DNA from: JABIAL01 sp964645825
GTDB lineage: Bacteria; Patescibacteriota; Patescibacteriia; UBA1558; GWA2-36-10
Direction: 5' to 3'
Assembly (NCBI GenBank): GCA_964645825.1
Contig: CAZXZY010000039.1
Coordinates: 1-5,985 of the forward strand
DNA length: 5,985 nucleotides
Under the pieces are notes generated by a model. That model searched no databases and was not told the origin of the DNA. It saw nothing but the letters and a program-made list of their open reading frames with translations. Shown piece after piece: positions 1-5,543 of this stretch (its first letter is position 1; the number at the start of each line of letters is the position of its first letter). The translations under genes and the position numbers were made by a program.

Positions 1-290
1 TCAGCTTGGTGTTGACGATGACCAACTGTTTTTTTATAACGAGTTTTAGCTTTGTATTTTATTACAGTAACTTTTTTATCTTTATAGTCACGTACTAATG
101 TAGCTTCTACTTTAGCACCCTTCACTAGTGGATCACCCATAGTGACATTCTCTTTATCATCAATCAACAATAAAACTTGATCAAAGGTAACTTTGTCTCC
201 AGCTTTATTGGCAGGTAATTTTTCGATACTCAAAACATCATCTTTCTTTACCTGATATTGTTTTCCACCTGTTTTAATAACGGCTATCAT
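1..290 (-). CDS. rplU: 50S ribosomal protein L21 (3' end cut by window edge)
   Basis: Reading the minus strand from the ATG at 290 gives 96 open codons beginning MIAVIKTGGKQYQVKKDD and reaching KTRYKKTVGHRQHQA at the window edge. The GGKQY block near residues 8-12 and the basic C-terminal KxRYKK..GHRQ block are the hallmarks of bacterial L21, a small protein that binds 23S rRNA in the large subunit. L21 is usually about 100-105 residues long, so only the last few codons and the stop are missing. The start is supported by the conserved N-terminus (usually MYAVI.TGGKQY). No strong Shine-Dalgarno precedes it, but a good minus-strand promoter lies upstream at 328-356. In most bacteria rplU is followed by rpmA (L27), which would lie beyond position 1; that is expectation, not seen here. 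Confidence 0.96.
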   Translation of the reverse strand, partial: MIAVIKTGGKQYQVKKDDVLSIEKLPANKAGDKVTFDQVLLLIDDKENVTMGDPLVKGAKVEATLVRDYKDKKVTVIKYKAKTRYKKTVGHRQHQA

Positions 291-327
291 AATTTTCTAT
301 TTATAATATTTTCAAAAAAGTATCAAT

Positions 328-356
328 AGATTAACAAAAAATAAGCTTATTGTCAA
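328..356 (-). promoter_or_regulatory. Sigma70-type promoter for rplU
   Basis: On the minus strand a perfect TTGACA (-35, 351-356) is followed by a 17-bp spacer and TAATCT (-10, 328-333, three of six consensus positions including the key TA and final T). Transcription would start near 321 and leave a leader of about 30 nt before the rplU ATG at 290. The placement directly upstream of rplU, with no other gene between, supports the call. The -10 is imperfect, so confidence is moderate. Confidence 0.6.
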
Positions 357-382
357 CTATTAACCACGGTTTTTCTATACCC

Positions 383-411
383 TTGACAATTTATATAAAA
401 TATGATATAAT
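383..411 (+). promoter_or_regulatory. Consensus extended -10 sigma70 promoter
   Basis: A perfect TTGACA (383-388), a 17-bp spacer and a perfect TATAAT (406-411) with an upstream TG at 403-404 (extended -10) form a textbook strong promoter. The predicted start is near 418, giving a leader of about 45 nt before the ATG at 463. It is divergent from the rplU promoter; the two -35 boxes are 26 bp apart. It evidently drives the orphan gene at 463-924. Confidence 0.85.
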
Positions 412-449
412 ACTAGAGATTAAGAACATTTCACAACGCAAACAACGAC

Positions 450-454
450 GGGAG
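450..454 (+). promoter_or_regulatory. Shine-Dalgarno site that fixes the start of the orphan gene
   Basis: GGGAG lies 8 nt before the ATG at 463, which is ideal spacing. The in-frame GTG at 454 overlaps this site and so cannot use it. The ATG at 463 is therefore preferred, giving the N-terminus MKKTHIF. Confidence 0.75.
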
Positions 455-462
455 TGTGTATA

Positions 463-924
463 ATGAAAAAAACTCACATTTTTCTTTGGCTAATTGCCAT
501 AGGCATGATTTGCACTTGGACAATCAGCTGGAACAGCCCCGAAAAAGGCCGTGATGCCTTTTTCAAAAGAATACTTGAAAGACCACAACACTTTGGTCTG
601 ACCTGTGATCTGGGACCCTCGTGGGTATTCCCTGGCATTGAAGAGGAGATTGGCTACGAGTCAGAAGATGGTTTTTTCGAAAAAACCAGTTTTGTTGATT
701 CATGTTTCGTTATCAACCCAGAAAGACATCGACATGAACAATACCTCGTGGTCTACAAGGACACCTTGGGATTGCAACTGAAATTACCAGGGAAGATCAC
801 AAAGAAGGCACGGCTGATCGGCGGCGACTATATCATTGAAGCGCGGTACATCGAAAACGATTCGCTACGCTTCAGACAACGCATCAGAGTGATCAAGTTC
901 ATTGATCCATCAACGCATATCTAA
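463..924 (+). CDS. Orphan membrane-anchored or exported protein of unknown function
   Basis: I do not recognise this 153-residue protein. It opens with a short basic tip (MKK) and a hydrophobic stretch at about residues 6-23 (IFLWLIAIGMICTWTISW), which reads as a signal anchor or signal peptide. There is no lipobox ending in Cys. The rest should lie outside the membrane: an acidic, aromatic middle (EEEIGYESEDGFFEKT, 60-75) and a basic, probably beta-rich C-terminal half. Two cysteines in the exported part (C48 and C81) could form a disulfide. The gene has its own consensus promoter, Shine-Dalgarno and terminator and sits alone between rplU and the suf operon, convergent with the latter. GC over 481-900 is about 46% (193 of 420 by hand count) against about 28% in four sampled suf lines. 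It also uses GC-rich codons (CGC, CGG, GGC, ATC) more freely, suggesting recent acquisition. Function cannot be assigned. Confidence 0.8.
   Translation: MKKTHIFLWLIAIGMICTWTISWNSPEKGRDAFFKRILERPQHFGLTCDLGPSWVFPGIEEEIGYESEDGFFEKTSFVDSCFVINPERHRHEQYLVVYKDTLGLQLKLPGKITKKARLIGGDYIIEARYIENDSLRFRQRIRVIKFIDPSTHI
541..564 (+). repeat. Perfect 9-bp inverted repeat inside the orphan gene
   Basis: GAAAAAGGC (541-549), a 6-nt loop and GCCTTTTTC (556-564) pair perfectly. The A-tract, GC core and T-tract arrangement resembles a small bidirectional terminator or attenuator hairpin, although only three G-C pairs cap the stem. It lies about 80 nt into the coding region. Whether it does anything is unknown. 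Confidence 0.5.
669..688. repeat. Perfect 20-bp palindrome inside the orphan gene
   Basis: The sequence TGG-T6-CG-A6-CCA reads the same on both strands from 669 to 688. It lies in the coding sequence for GFFEKT. It could be a protein-binding dyad or chance from Phe and Lys codons. It is the longest perfect palindrome I found in the window. Confidence 0.55.
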
Positions 925-942
925 ACCCATTCCCCCCGTAAC

Positions 943-988
943 CCCGGCACAATGCACAGCAACAGCTGCGCGGCGTGTCGGGTTTTTT
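943..988 (+). terminator. Rho-independent terminator of the orphan gene
   Basis: CCCGGCAC (943-950) pairs with GTGTCGGG (975-982) with a single G-U wobble, followed at once by six T residues (983-988). Inside the loop, CAGC-AACA-GCTG (957-968) forms a second, nested hairpin. It begins 18 nt after the TAA at 922-924 and ends just before the sufU stop codon. On the minus strand the stem has no following T-run, so it should act only on plus-strand transcripts. Confidence 0.88.
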
Positions 989-990
989 AT

Positions 991-1389
991 TTAAACAAAA
1001 TCATCCCAGACTCGTTCTGGCTTTTTTTGTTGACGTAAAATAATATTTTGCACTGTTAAAATTCCTAAAACTACACATTTAAAACGACGACGCCCTACTT
1101 CTACGCCTAATAATTCTAAAACATCTTTGTGTTTCCAAGATAAAACTTGACCAATGCTTTTATCAATCATCTTTTCACTGATCATAGACATAGCGGCCAC
1201 AGAAATTGCACAACCCTGTCCTCTAAATTTTACAGCTTTGACTTTGTCATCTTTCACTTCTAAATCTACTGTAATGGTGTCACCACAAGAGCGATTGCTT
1301 TGTTGACCAGACATAGTTGGTTTATTCAGTTGTCCTCTGTTGCGTGGACACTTATAGTGATCCATTACATTTTGAGCGTATATATCCAT
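991..1389 (-). CDS. sufU: SufU-type iron-sulfur scaffold / sulfur-transfer protein
   Basis: A 132-residue member of the IscU/SufU (NifU N-terminal) fold. In SufU systems it takes persulfide sulfur from SufS and hands it to SufBCD, using a bound zinc. The three family cysteines are present: C35 in SNRSCGDTI, C60 in FRGQGCAIS and C105 in RRFKCVVLG. D37, the usual Asp ligand, follows C35. The CGD and GQGCxIS signatures and the company of sufS and sufBCD favour SufU over IscU, and the IscU LPPVK motif is absent (GRRRFKC at that place). However, the C60-C105 gap of 45 residues is close to E. coli IscU (43) and much shorter than B. subtilis SufU (62), so the usual SufU insertion is missing. A further C14 is probably not a ligand. 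It is the last gene of the operon and starts one base after the sufS stop (TAATATG), so it is probably translationally coupled. Confidence 0.92.
   Translation of the reverse strand: MDIYAQNVMDHYKCPRNRGQLNKPTMSGQQSNRSCGDTITVDLEVKDDKVKAVKFRGQGCAISVAAMSMISEKMIDKSIGQVLSWKHKDVLELLGVEVGRRRFKCVVLGILTVQNIILRQQKKPERVWDDFV
1006..1028 (+). terminator. Possible second, weak plus-strand terminator within the 3' end of sufU
   Basis: CCAGA (1006-1010), a 5-nt loop and TCTGG (1016-1020) form a short stem, followed by one C and seven T residues (1022-1028). It lies 18 nt past the main terminator and would catch plus-strand read-through before it ran antisense into suf. The stem is only 5 bp and the bases also encode the SufU C-terminus, so chance is possible. 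Confidence 0.4.
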
Positions 1390-1390
1390 A

Positions 1391-2623
1391 TTATTGAAAT
1401 TTATTATAAACTTTTTCTAATTCTTCAACTAATTTATCTATTTCTTGTTTAGTATTATAGAGAGATAAACTAACTCGCGCGGTAGCTGGAATTTCTAAAC
1501 TATCATGTAATGGCTGAGTGCAATGTTGACCAGTTCTGATCATAATCCCGCTTTCTCCTAAAATATCTGCCACATCATGAGCATGAATGCCTTTGATATT
1601 AAAAGCTATTACTGGCAAATGATTAGCTGATTTTATATTGCCATAGATTTCTACAAAATCTAAACTAGATAATTTAGCTAATAAATACTTAGTCAATTCG
1701 CTTTCTATTTTTTGTATTTCCGGCCAACTAATATTTTCGATAAACTTTATAGCAGCTGCTAAGCCAATAGCACCAGCAATATTTGGTGTGCCGGCTTCAA
1801 ACTTATGTGGTAAATCATTGACTGTAAAATGATCCAAAAATACTTCACTAATCATATCTCCTCCACCTTGCCAAGCTGGCATTTTATTTAATAAATCTTG
1901 TTTAGCATACAAAACACCGATTCCACTTGGCCCAAACATTTTGTGCCCAGAAAAAACTAAGAAATCACAATCTAATTTCTGTACATCTGTATTTTGATGA
2001 CTAATACTTTGAGCCGCATCAACTAAAGTAATTATCTTATTTTTCTTGGCTAGACTTAATAATTTATTTATATCATGCATTAAGCCCAGAGTATTTGATG
2101 CACTCTGGATAGCTAATAGTTTTATATTTTTATTTCCGCCAGCTGGCGGATTAAGTAATTTTTCTGCTTCTAATAAATCTAATTCGCCAGATTTATTTAA
2201 GTTTATAAATTCTAAATTTATATTTAATTCTTCTTTGAGTTGTAACCACGGCACAATATTTGAATGATGTTCACAAATTGAAACTACAATTGTATCACCG
2301 GCTTTTAAAAATTTTCTACCAAAACTATGGGCAACTAAATTGATACTTTCTGTTGTGCCACGAGTAAAAACAATTTCCTGAGCAGATTTAGCATTGATAA
2401 ACTTAGCTACAGACTTTCTTGCATCTTCATACATTTGAGTTGCTTTGTCTGAAAGAGGGTTAAGACCACGATGAACATTAGAGTTATATTTACTATAAAA
2501 TTCACTGATAGCATCAATAACAAATGCTGGCTTTTGAGTGGTCGCTGCATTATCAAAATAAATTAAATCTTGATTATTGATTTTTTGCTTTAAAATTGGA
2601 AATTGTGATCTTATTTTTTCCAT
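1391..2623 (-). CDS. sufS: SufS cysteine desulfurase (group II)
   Basis: A 410-residue PLP enzyme that converts cysteine to alanine and holds the released sulfur as a persulfide; E. coli SufS is 406 residues. Visible landmarks are YFDNAATTQKP at 22-32, RGTTESINLVAHS at 88-100, EHHSNIVPW at 118-126 (PLP-stacking His), VDAAQS at 201-206 (Asp202 and Gln205 hold PLP), SGHKM with Schiff-base Lys228, and RTGQHCTQP at 363-371 with catalytic Cys368. ARVSLSLYNT (382-391) supplies the substrate-binding Arg383. The first His of the common RxGHHC motif is Gln366 here, a conservative variation. Residues around 158-165 (LNPPAGGN) form an extra loop encoded by a GC palindrome. The ATG at 2623 overlaps the sufD end by 13 bases with no Shine-Dalgarno, so translation is probably coupled. 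SufU, not SufE, is the encoded partner here. Confidence 0.97.
   Translation of the reverse strand: MEKIRSQFPILKQKINNQDLIYFDNAATTQKPAFVIDAISEFYSKYNSNVHRGLNPLSDKATQMYEDARKSVAKFINAKSAQEIVFTRGTTESINLVAHSFGRKFLKAGDTIVVSICEHHSNIVPWLQLKEELNINLEFINLNKSGELDLLEAEKLLNPPAGGNKNIKLLAIQSASNTLGLMHDINKLLSLAKKNKIITLVDAAQSISHQNTDVQKLDCDFLVFSGHKMFGPSGIGVLYAKQDLLNKMPAWQGGGDMISEVFLDHFTVNDLPHKFEAGTPNIAGAIGLAAAIKFIENISWPEIQKIESELTKYLLAKLSSLDFVEIYGNIKSANHLPVIAFNIKGIHAHDVADILGESGIMIRTGQHCTQPLHDSLEIPATARVSLSLYNTKQEIDKLVEELEKVYNKFQ
2135..2150. repeat. 16-bp perfect GC palindrome inserted in frame in sufS
   Basis: TCCGCCAGCTGGCGGA is perfectly self-complementary and strikingly GC-rich against the AT-rich gene around it. 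On the sufS strand it encodes PPAGG between EKLLN and NKNIKLLAI, where desulfurases normally have a direct short loop. I infer a mobile palindromic mini-repeat. Only one copy occurs in this window. Confidence 0.6.
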
Positions 2624-3387
2624 GATAGTTTTTTAGCTAATAAGTTTTTAATTTGCTCTTGAGTTTTTTTATCAGGAATACGAGCTAAAAATTGCTCAAA
2701 CATACTTTCTAATAACAATTGCTCTGCTTCATTGGCAGAAACTCCTCTACTTTGTAAATAAAATAATTGCTCTTTATCCAAACGACTAATTTTAGCTGAA
2801 TGAGAAGCCTTAACATCATTCTGAATTACTTTCAAAGCTGGCACTAAATTAATTTTGGCTTGTGAATCCAATAAAATTGCCGACATATCTAGCTTAGCTA
2901 CTGTTTTTTTAGCTGCTTGTTCAATAATCAAGCTACTATAATAACTTGCTTTGGCTTGATCTTTGGCTACACCTTGGACTAGGAAATTTCCTTGAGCATT
3001 GGGATAAGAAAAATAGTTTTTCTCTTGAACACTAAATCTGTTTTCACCATCTGCTAAAAATACTCCCTGGCTGTCTAGCTCGGCTTGGCTGTCTAAATTA
3101 TGTTGGATATTCAAAACTATATTTCCGTTTAAATAACAATAGTGATTTTTTATTTTGGTATTAATACCTAATTTTATATTTCGATCTTCATTGATCAAAG
3201 TTTTATCTGAATTATTAAACAAATAAATATAATCAACATTTATATTATCAGCAAAAATTATGTTAGTTTTTATATTATCTATTTTTAAATCATCAATTAT
3301 TTCGATTACAACACTATCTTCAGTGATGTTAATTTTTCTGTTTTTCTTATCAGCTTGTTTTATATAAATTGTTTTTTTGTCTTTCAT
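2611..3387 (-). CDS. sufD: SufD, SufBCD complex subunit, short form
   Basis: From the ATG at 3387 this is a 258-residue protein, far shorter than E. coli SufD (about 420). Family identity rests on the C-terminal half: the beta-helix ending in VKASHSAKISRLDKEQLFY and then LQSRGVSANEAEQLLLESMF, which parallels the SufB end. His196 corresponds to the functionally important E. coli His360; the neighbouring E. coli Cys358 is Ala194 here. The N-terminal part is Asn/Ile/Lys-rich and diverged, and the helical N-terminal domain of longer SufDs appears absent. SufD pairs with SufB and binds SufC in the scaffold complex. A TTG nine bases upstream is also in frame, but AAGGGAG at 3399-3405 is only 2 nt from it and 11 nt from the ATG, so I take the ATG. 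The junction with sufB is TAATATG; the 3' end overlaps sufS by 13 bases. Confidence 0.9.
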   Translation of the reverse strand: MKDKKTIYIKQADKKNRKINITEDSVVIEIIDDLKIDNIKTNIIFADNINVDYIYLFNNSDKTLINEDRNIKLGINTKIKNHYCYLNGNIVLNIQHNLDSQAELDSQGVFLADGENRFSVQEKNYFSYPNAQGNFLVQGVAKDQAKASYYSSLIIEQAAKKTVAKLDMSAILLDSQAKINLVPALKVIQNDVKASHSAKISRLDKEQLFYLQSRGVSANEAEQLLLESMFEQFLARIPDKKTQEQIKNLLAKKLSWKK

Positions 3388-3388
3388 A

Positions 3389-4783
3389 TTAACCAACGCT
3401 CCCTTCCATCTCTAATTCAATCATTCTATTCATTTCTACTGCATACTCTAATGGTAACTCACGAGTAATAGGCTCAATAAAACCATTAACGATCATATTC
3501 ATCGCTTCTTCTTCGCTCAAACCTCTGCTTTGTAAATAAAATAAATCTTCACTAGAAATTTTACCAGCCGTTGCTTCATGGGCTACAGTAGCACTTACAT
3601 TATTTATTTTCATCACTGGAATAGTGTCAGAACGAGACTGATCATCAAGTAATAGCGCATCGCAATTAACTGAAGTGGAAACATTATCAGCTTTATTTCT
3701 AATATCTATCAAACCACGATACAAAGAAACGCCACCGCCCTTAGAAATACTTTTCATCACAACTTTGGAGCTAGTTTCTGGTGCTAAGTGGACAACTTTA
3801 GCTCCCGTATCTTGAAACTGACCGGCATTGGCAAAGGCCAAGCCTAAATGATCAGCTGAAGCGCCACGGCCTTTCAAAATAGAACAAGGATAAAGCATAG
3901 TAACATTGCTACCAAAATTACCACCAACCCATTCCATATGAGCGTTTTCTTCAACTAAGGCGCGTTTGGTGTTTAGATTATAAGCATCTTTGCTCCAACT
4001 TTCGACACTACTATAACGAAAACGAGCATTTGGCTTTACATAAATCTCTACACAACCAGCATGCAGTGAATCGACGCCATAACGAGGAGCGCTGCAGCCT
4101 TCAATATAATGTGCTTGAGCCTGATCTTCGACAATGATCAAAGTATGTTCAAATTGACCCATGCCTTTGGCATTCATACGAAAATAAGCTTGCAATGGCA
4201 AATCAATGTTTACGCCTTTGGGAATATACAAAAATGTTCCGCCAGACCAAACTGCTCCGTGCAAAGCTGTAAACTTATGCAAATGAGCTGGCACTGCTTT
4301 CATAAAATGTTCTTTGACCAATTCTGGATATTTCTGCAAAGCCAAGTCCATGTCTTCAAAAATTACACCTTGTTTTTTGAATTGCTCTTTTAAATTATGA
4401 TAAATAACAGTTGACTCATATTGAGCGCCCACTCCAGCCAAAACTTCTTGCTCAGCTTTAGGAATGCCTAGTTTATCAAAAGTATTTTTGATATCTTTTG
4501 GCACATCTTCCCATTTATCAGCTTGTTGGTCAGAGGCTTGAGCAAAATAAGTGATATGAGACAAGTCTAATTTAGATAAGTCTGGGCCCCAATTTGGAAT
4601 CGGTAAATTATTAAACAACTCTAAGCTATCCAAACGACGTTGGAGCATCCATTCTGGTTCATTTTTATTTTGAGAAATTTCTCGTACTAATTCTTTATCT
4701 AAACCACAACGAGATTGTTTCATATATGGCGCTGGATCAGCTTTTTCCCAAAGTTTTTTAGTTGTACTTTGATTTTTAGACAT
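3389..4783 (-). CDS. sufB: SufB, iron-sulfur scaffold subunit of SufBCD
   Basis: A 464-residue SufB, near the usual 465-495. It accepts sulfur and, with SufC and SufD, assembles the nascent cluster. The N-terminal helical part includes the typical EPEWMLQRRLDSLE (42-55). GVGAQYES at 117-124 and LHGAVWSGGTFLYIPKGV at 174-191 are signature SufB segments. The beta-helix core carries YFRMN (Arg202 and Asn204, matching E. coli Arg226 and Asn228), IEGCSAP with Cys230 (E. coli Cys254) and SVNCDALLL with Cys374 (E. coli Cys405, the key cluster/sulfur site). AHEA at 401-404 gives His402 and Glu403 (E. coli His433/Glu434). The C-terminal LFYLQSRGLSEEEAMNMIV is classic SufB and is mirrored in the adjacent SufD. 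The ATG at 4783 overlaps the sufC end by 8 bases and has a weak AGGA 10 nt upstream. All key residues are intact. Confidence 0.98.
   Translation of the reverse strand: MSKNQSTTKKLWEKADPAPYMKQSRCGLDKELVREISQNKNEPEWMLQRRLDSLELFNNLPIPNWGPDLSKLDLSHITYFAQASDQQADKWEDVPKDIKNTFDKLGIPKAEQEVLAGVGAQYESTVIYHNLKEQFKKQGVIFEDMDLALQKYPELVKEHFMKAVPAHLHKFTALHGAVWSGGTFLYIPKGVNIDLPLQAYFRMNAKGMGQFEHTLIIVEDQAQAHYIEGCSAPRYGVDSLHAGCVEIYVKPNARFRYSSVESWSKDAYNLNTKRALVEENAHMEWVGGNFGSNVTMLYPCSILKGRGASADHLGLAFANAGQFQDTGAKVVHLAPETSSKVVMKSISKGGGVSLYRGLIDIRNKADNVSTSVNCDALLLDDQSRSDTIPVMKINNVSATVAHEATAGKISSEDLFYLQSRGLSEEEAMNMIVNGFIEPITRELPLEYAVEMNRMIELEMEGSVG
3399..3405 (-). promoter_or_regulatory. Shine-Dalgarno site deciding the sufD start
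   Basis: AAGGGAG on the minus strand, within the last codons of sufB, lies 11 nt before the ATG at 3387 but only 2 nt before the alternative TTG at 3396. It is the clearest ribosome binding site in the suf operon; sufB has a weak AGGA at 4794-4797, and sufC, sufS and sufU show none at normal distance. Confidence 0.6.
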
Positions 4784-5528
4784 ATTGCTTAAATCCTGAC
4801 GCTTGCACTTCTTTAATTAATTCTTGTCCTCCTGATTTAATCAGTTTTCCATCTACCATAATATGCACACAATCCGGCTTAATATAATCCAAAATATTTG
4901 GATAATGAGTAATTAATAACATGGCATGATCTTTGTTTTGATATTCTTTAATTATTTTATGCAAAAGTTTCATAGCATCGATATCTAAACCAGAATCTGT
5001 TTCATCTAAGATAACTAGACGTGGTTCTAAAATAACCATCTGTAACATTTCAATCTTTTTCTTTTCACCGCCAGAAAATCCAACATTTAGACTACGTTGT
5101 AAAAATTCATTTGGAATTTCTAAACTTGCTGCAACTTTTTCTAATTTTTGTTTAAATTCAAAAATACTTGGCGCAGTCCATTTTTTATCTCGAGCTGACA
5201 TGATATTTTTGTAAGCTAAAAATAAAAATTGATCCAAAGCGATACCGGCAATTTCTCTTGGGTGTTGCCAAGATACAAACAAACCAAGCTTAGCCCTATC
5301 TTCTGGTTTGGCAGTACTAATATCTTCACCTGTAAAAATTATCTTACCTTTAGTAGTAGTAAGCTTAGGGTGGCCTAACAAAGCTTTTGCTAAAGTAGAT
5401 TTACCAGCTCCATTTGGTCCTATTACTACATGCATTTCTCCGGGATTCATTTTCAAATCAAATCCTTTGATAATTTCTTTTTCATCAACGATAATATGTA
5501 GATCTTTTATTTCTAATAATGCTTTCAT
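4776..5528 (-). CDS. sufC: SufC, ABC-type ATPase of SufBCD
   Basis: A 250-residue cytosolic ABC ATPase; E. coli SufC is 248. Its ATP-driven dimerisation remodels SufB-SufD to allow cluster assembly; it is not a transporter. In order: Walker A GPNGAGKST at 37-45 (Lys43), Q-loop Gln88 in SWQHPREIAG, ABC signature FSGGEKKK at 151-158, Walker B LVILDETDSGLD at 171-182 (Asp175, Glu176) and H-loop His208 in THYPNIL. SGGEKKKIEML and DSGLDIDA are SufC-specific wording that separates it from transport ATPases. The start at 5528 gives the normal SufC N-terminus (LLEIKDLHIIVDEKEII). No Shine-Dalgarno lies at normal distance; the AT-rich 15 nt before the start follow directly on the double-hairpin repeat at 5544-5595. 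Confidence 0.98.
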   Translation of the reverse strand: MKALLEIKDLHIIVDEKEIIKGFDLKMNPGEMHVVIGPNGAGKSTLAKALLGHPKLTTTKGKIIFTGEDISTAKPEDRAKLGLFVSWQHPREIAGIALDQFLFLAYKNIMSARDKKWTAPSIFEFKQKLEKVAASLEIPNEFLQRSLNVGFSGGEKKKIEMLQMVILEPRLVILDETDSGLDIDAMKLLHKIIKEYQNKDHAMLLITHYPNILDYIKPDCVHIMVDGKLIKSGGQELIKEVQASGFKQYV

Positions 5529-5543
5529 AAAATTATTTGATTA

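Noticed and set aside
454..462. Upstream GTG start adding MCI to the orphan protein
   Set aside because: It overlaps the Shine-Dalgarno GGGAG at 450-454; the ATG at 463 has ideal spacing and gives a normal MKK signal start.
511..516. Lipobox at the Cys of the orphan protein's hydrophobic segment
   Set aside because: Residues before Cys17 are GMI, not the small residues (such as LAG or LSA) a lipobox needs, and the hydrophobic stretch continues past the Cys.
943..982. Bidirectional terminator also ending the suf operon
   Set aside because: On the minus strand the stem is followed by GC-rich sequence without a T-run.
2046..2267. Plus-strand open frame of 73 codons
   Set aside because: It lies wholly within sufS on the opposite strand, has no promoter, ribosome site or recognisable product, and is explained by the sufS codons.
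3388..3396. TTG start for sufD at 3396
   Set aside because: The AAGGGAG site is only 2 nt away; the ATG at 3387 fits better and gives a tidy stop/start junction with sufB.
4109..4393. Plus-strand open frame of 94 codons
   Set aside because: It is antisense to well-conserved SufB motifs and shows no features of its own.
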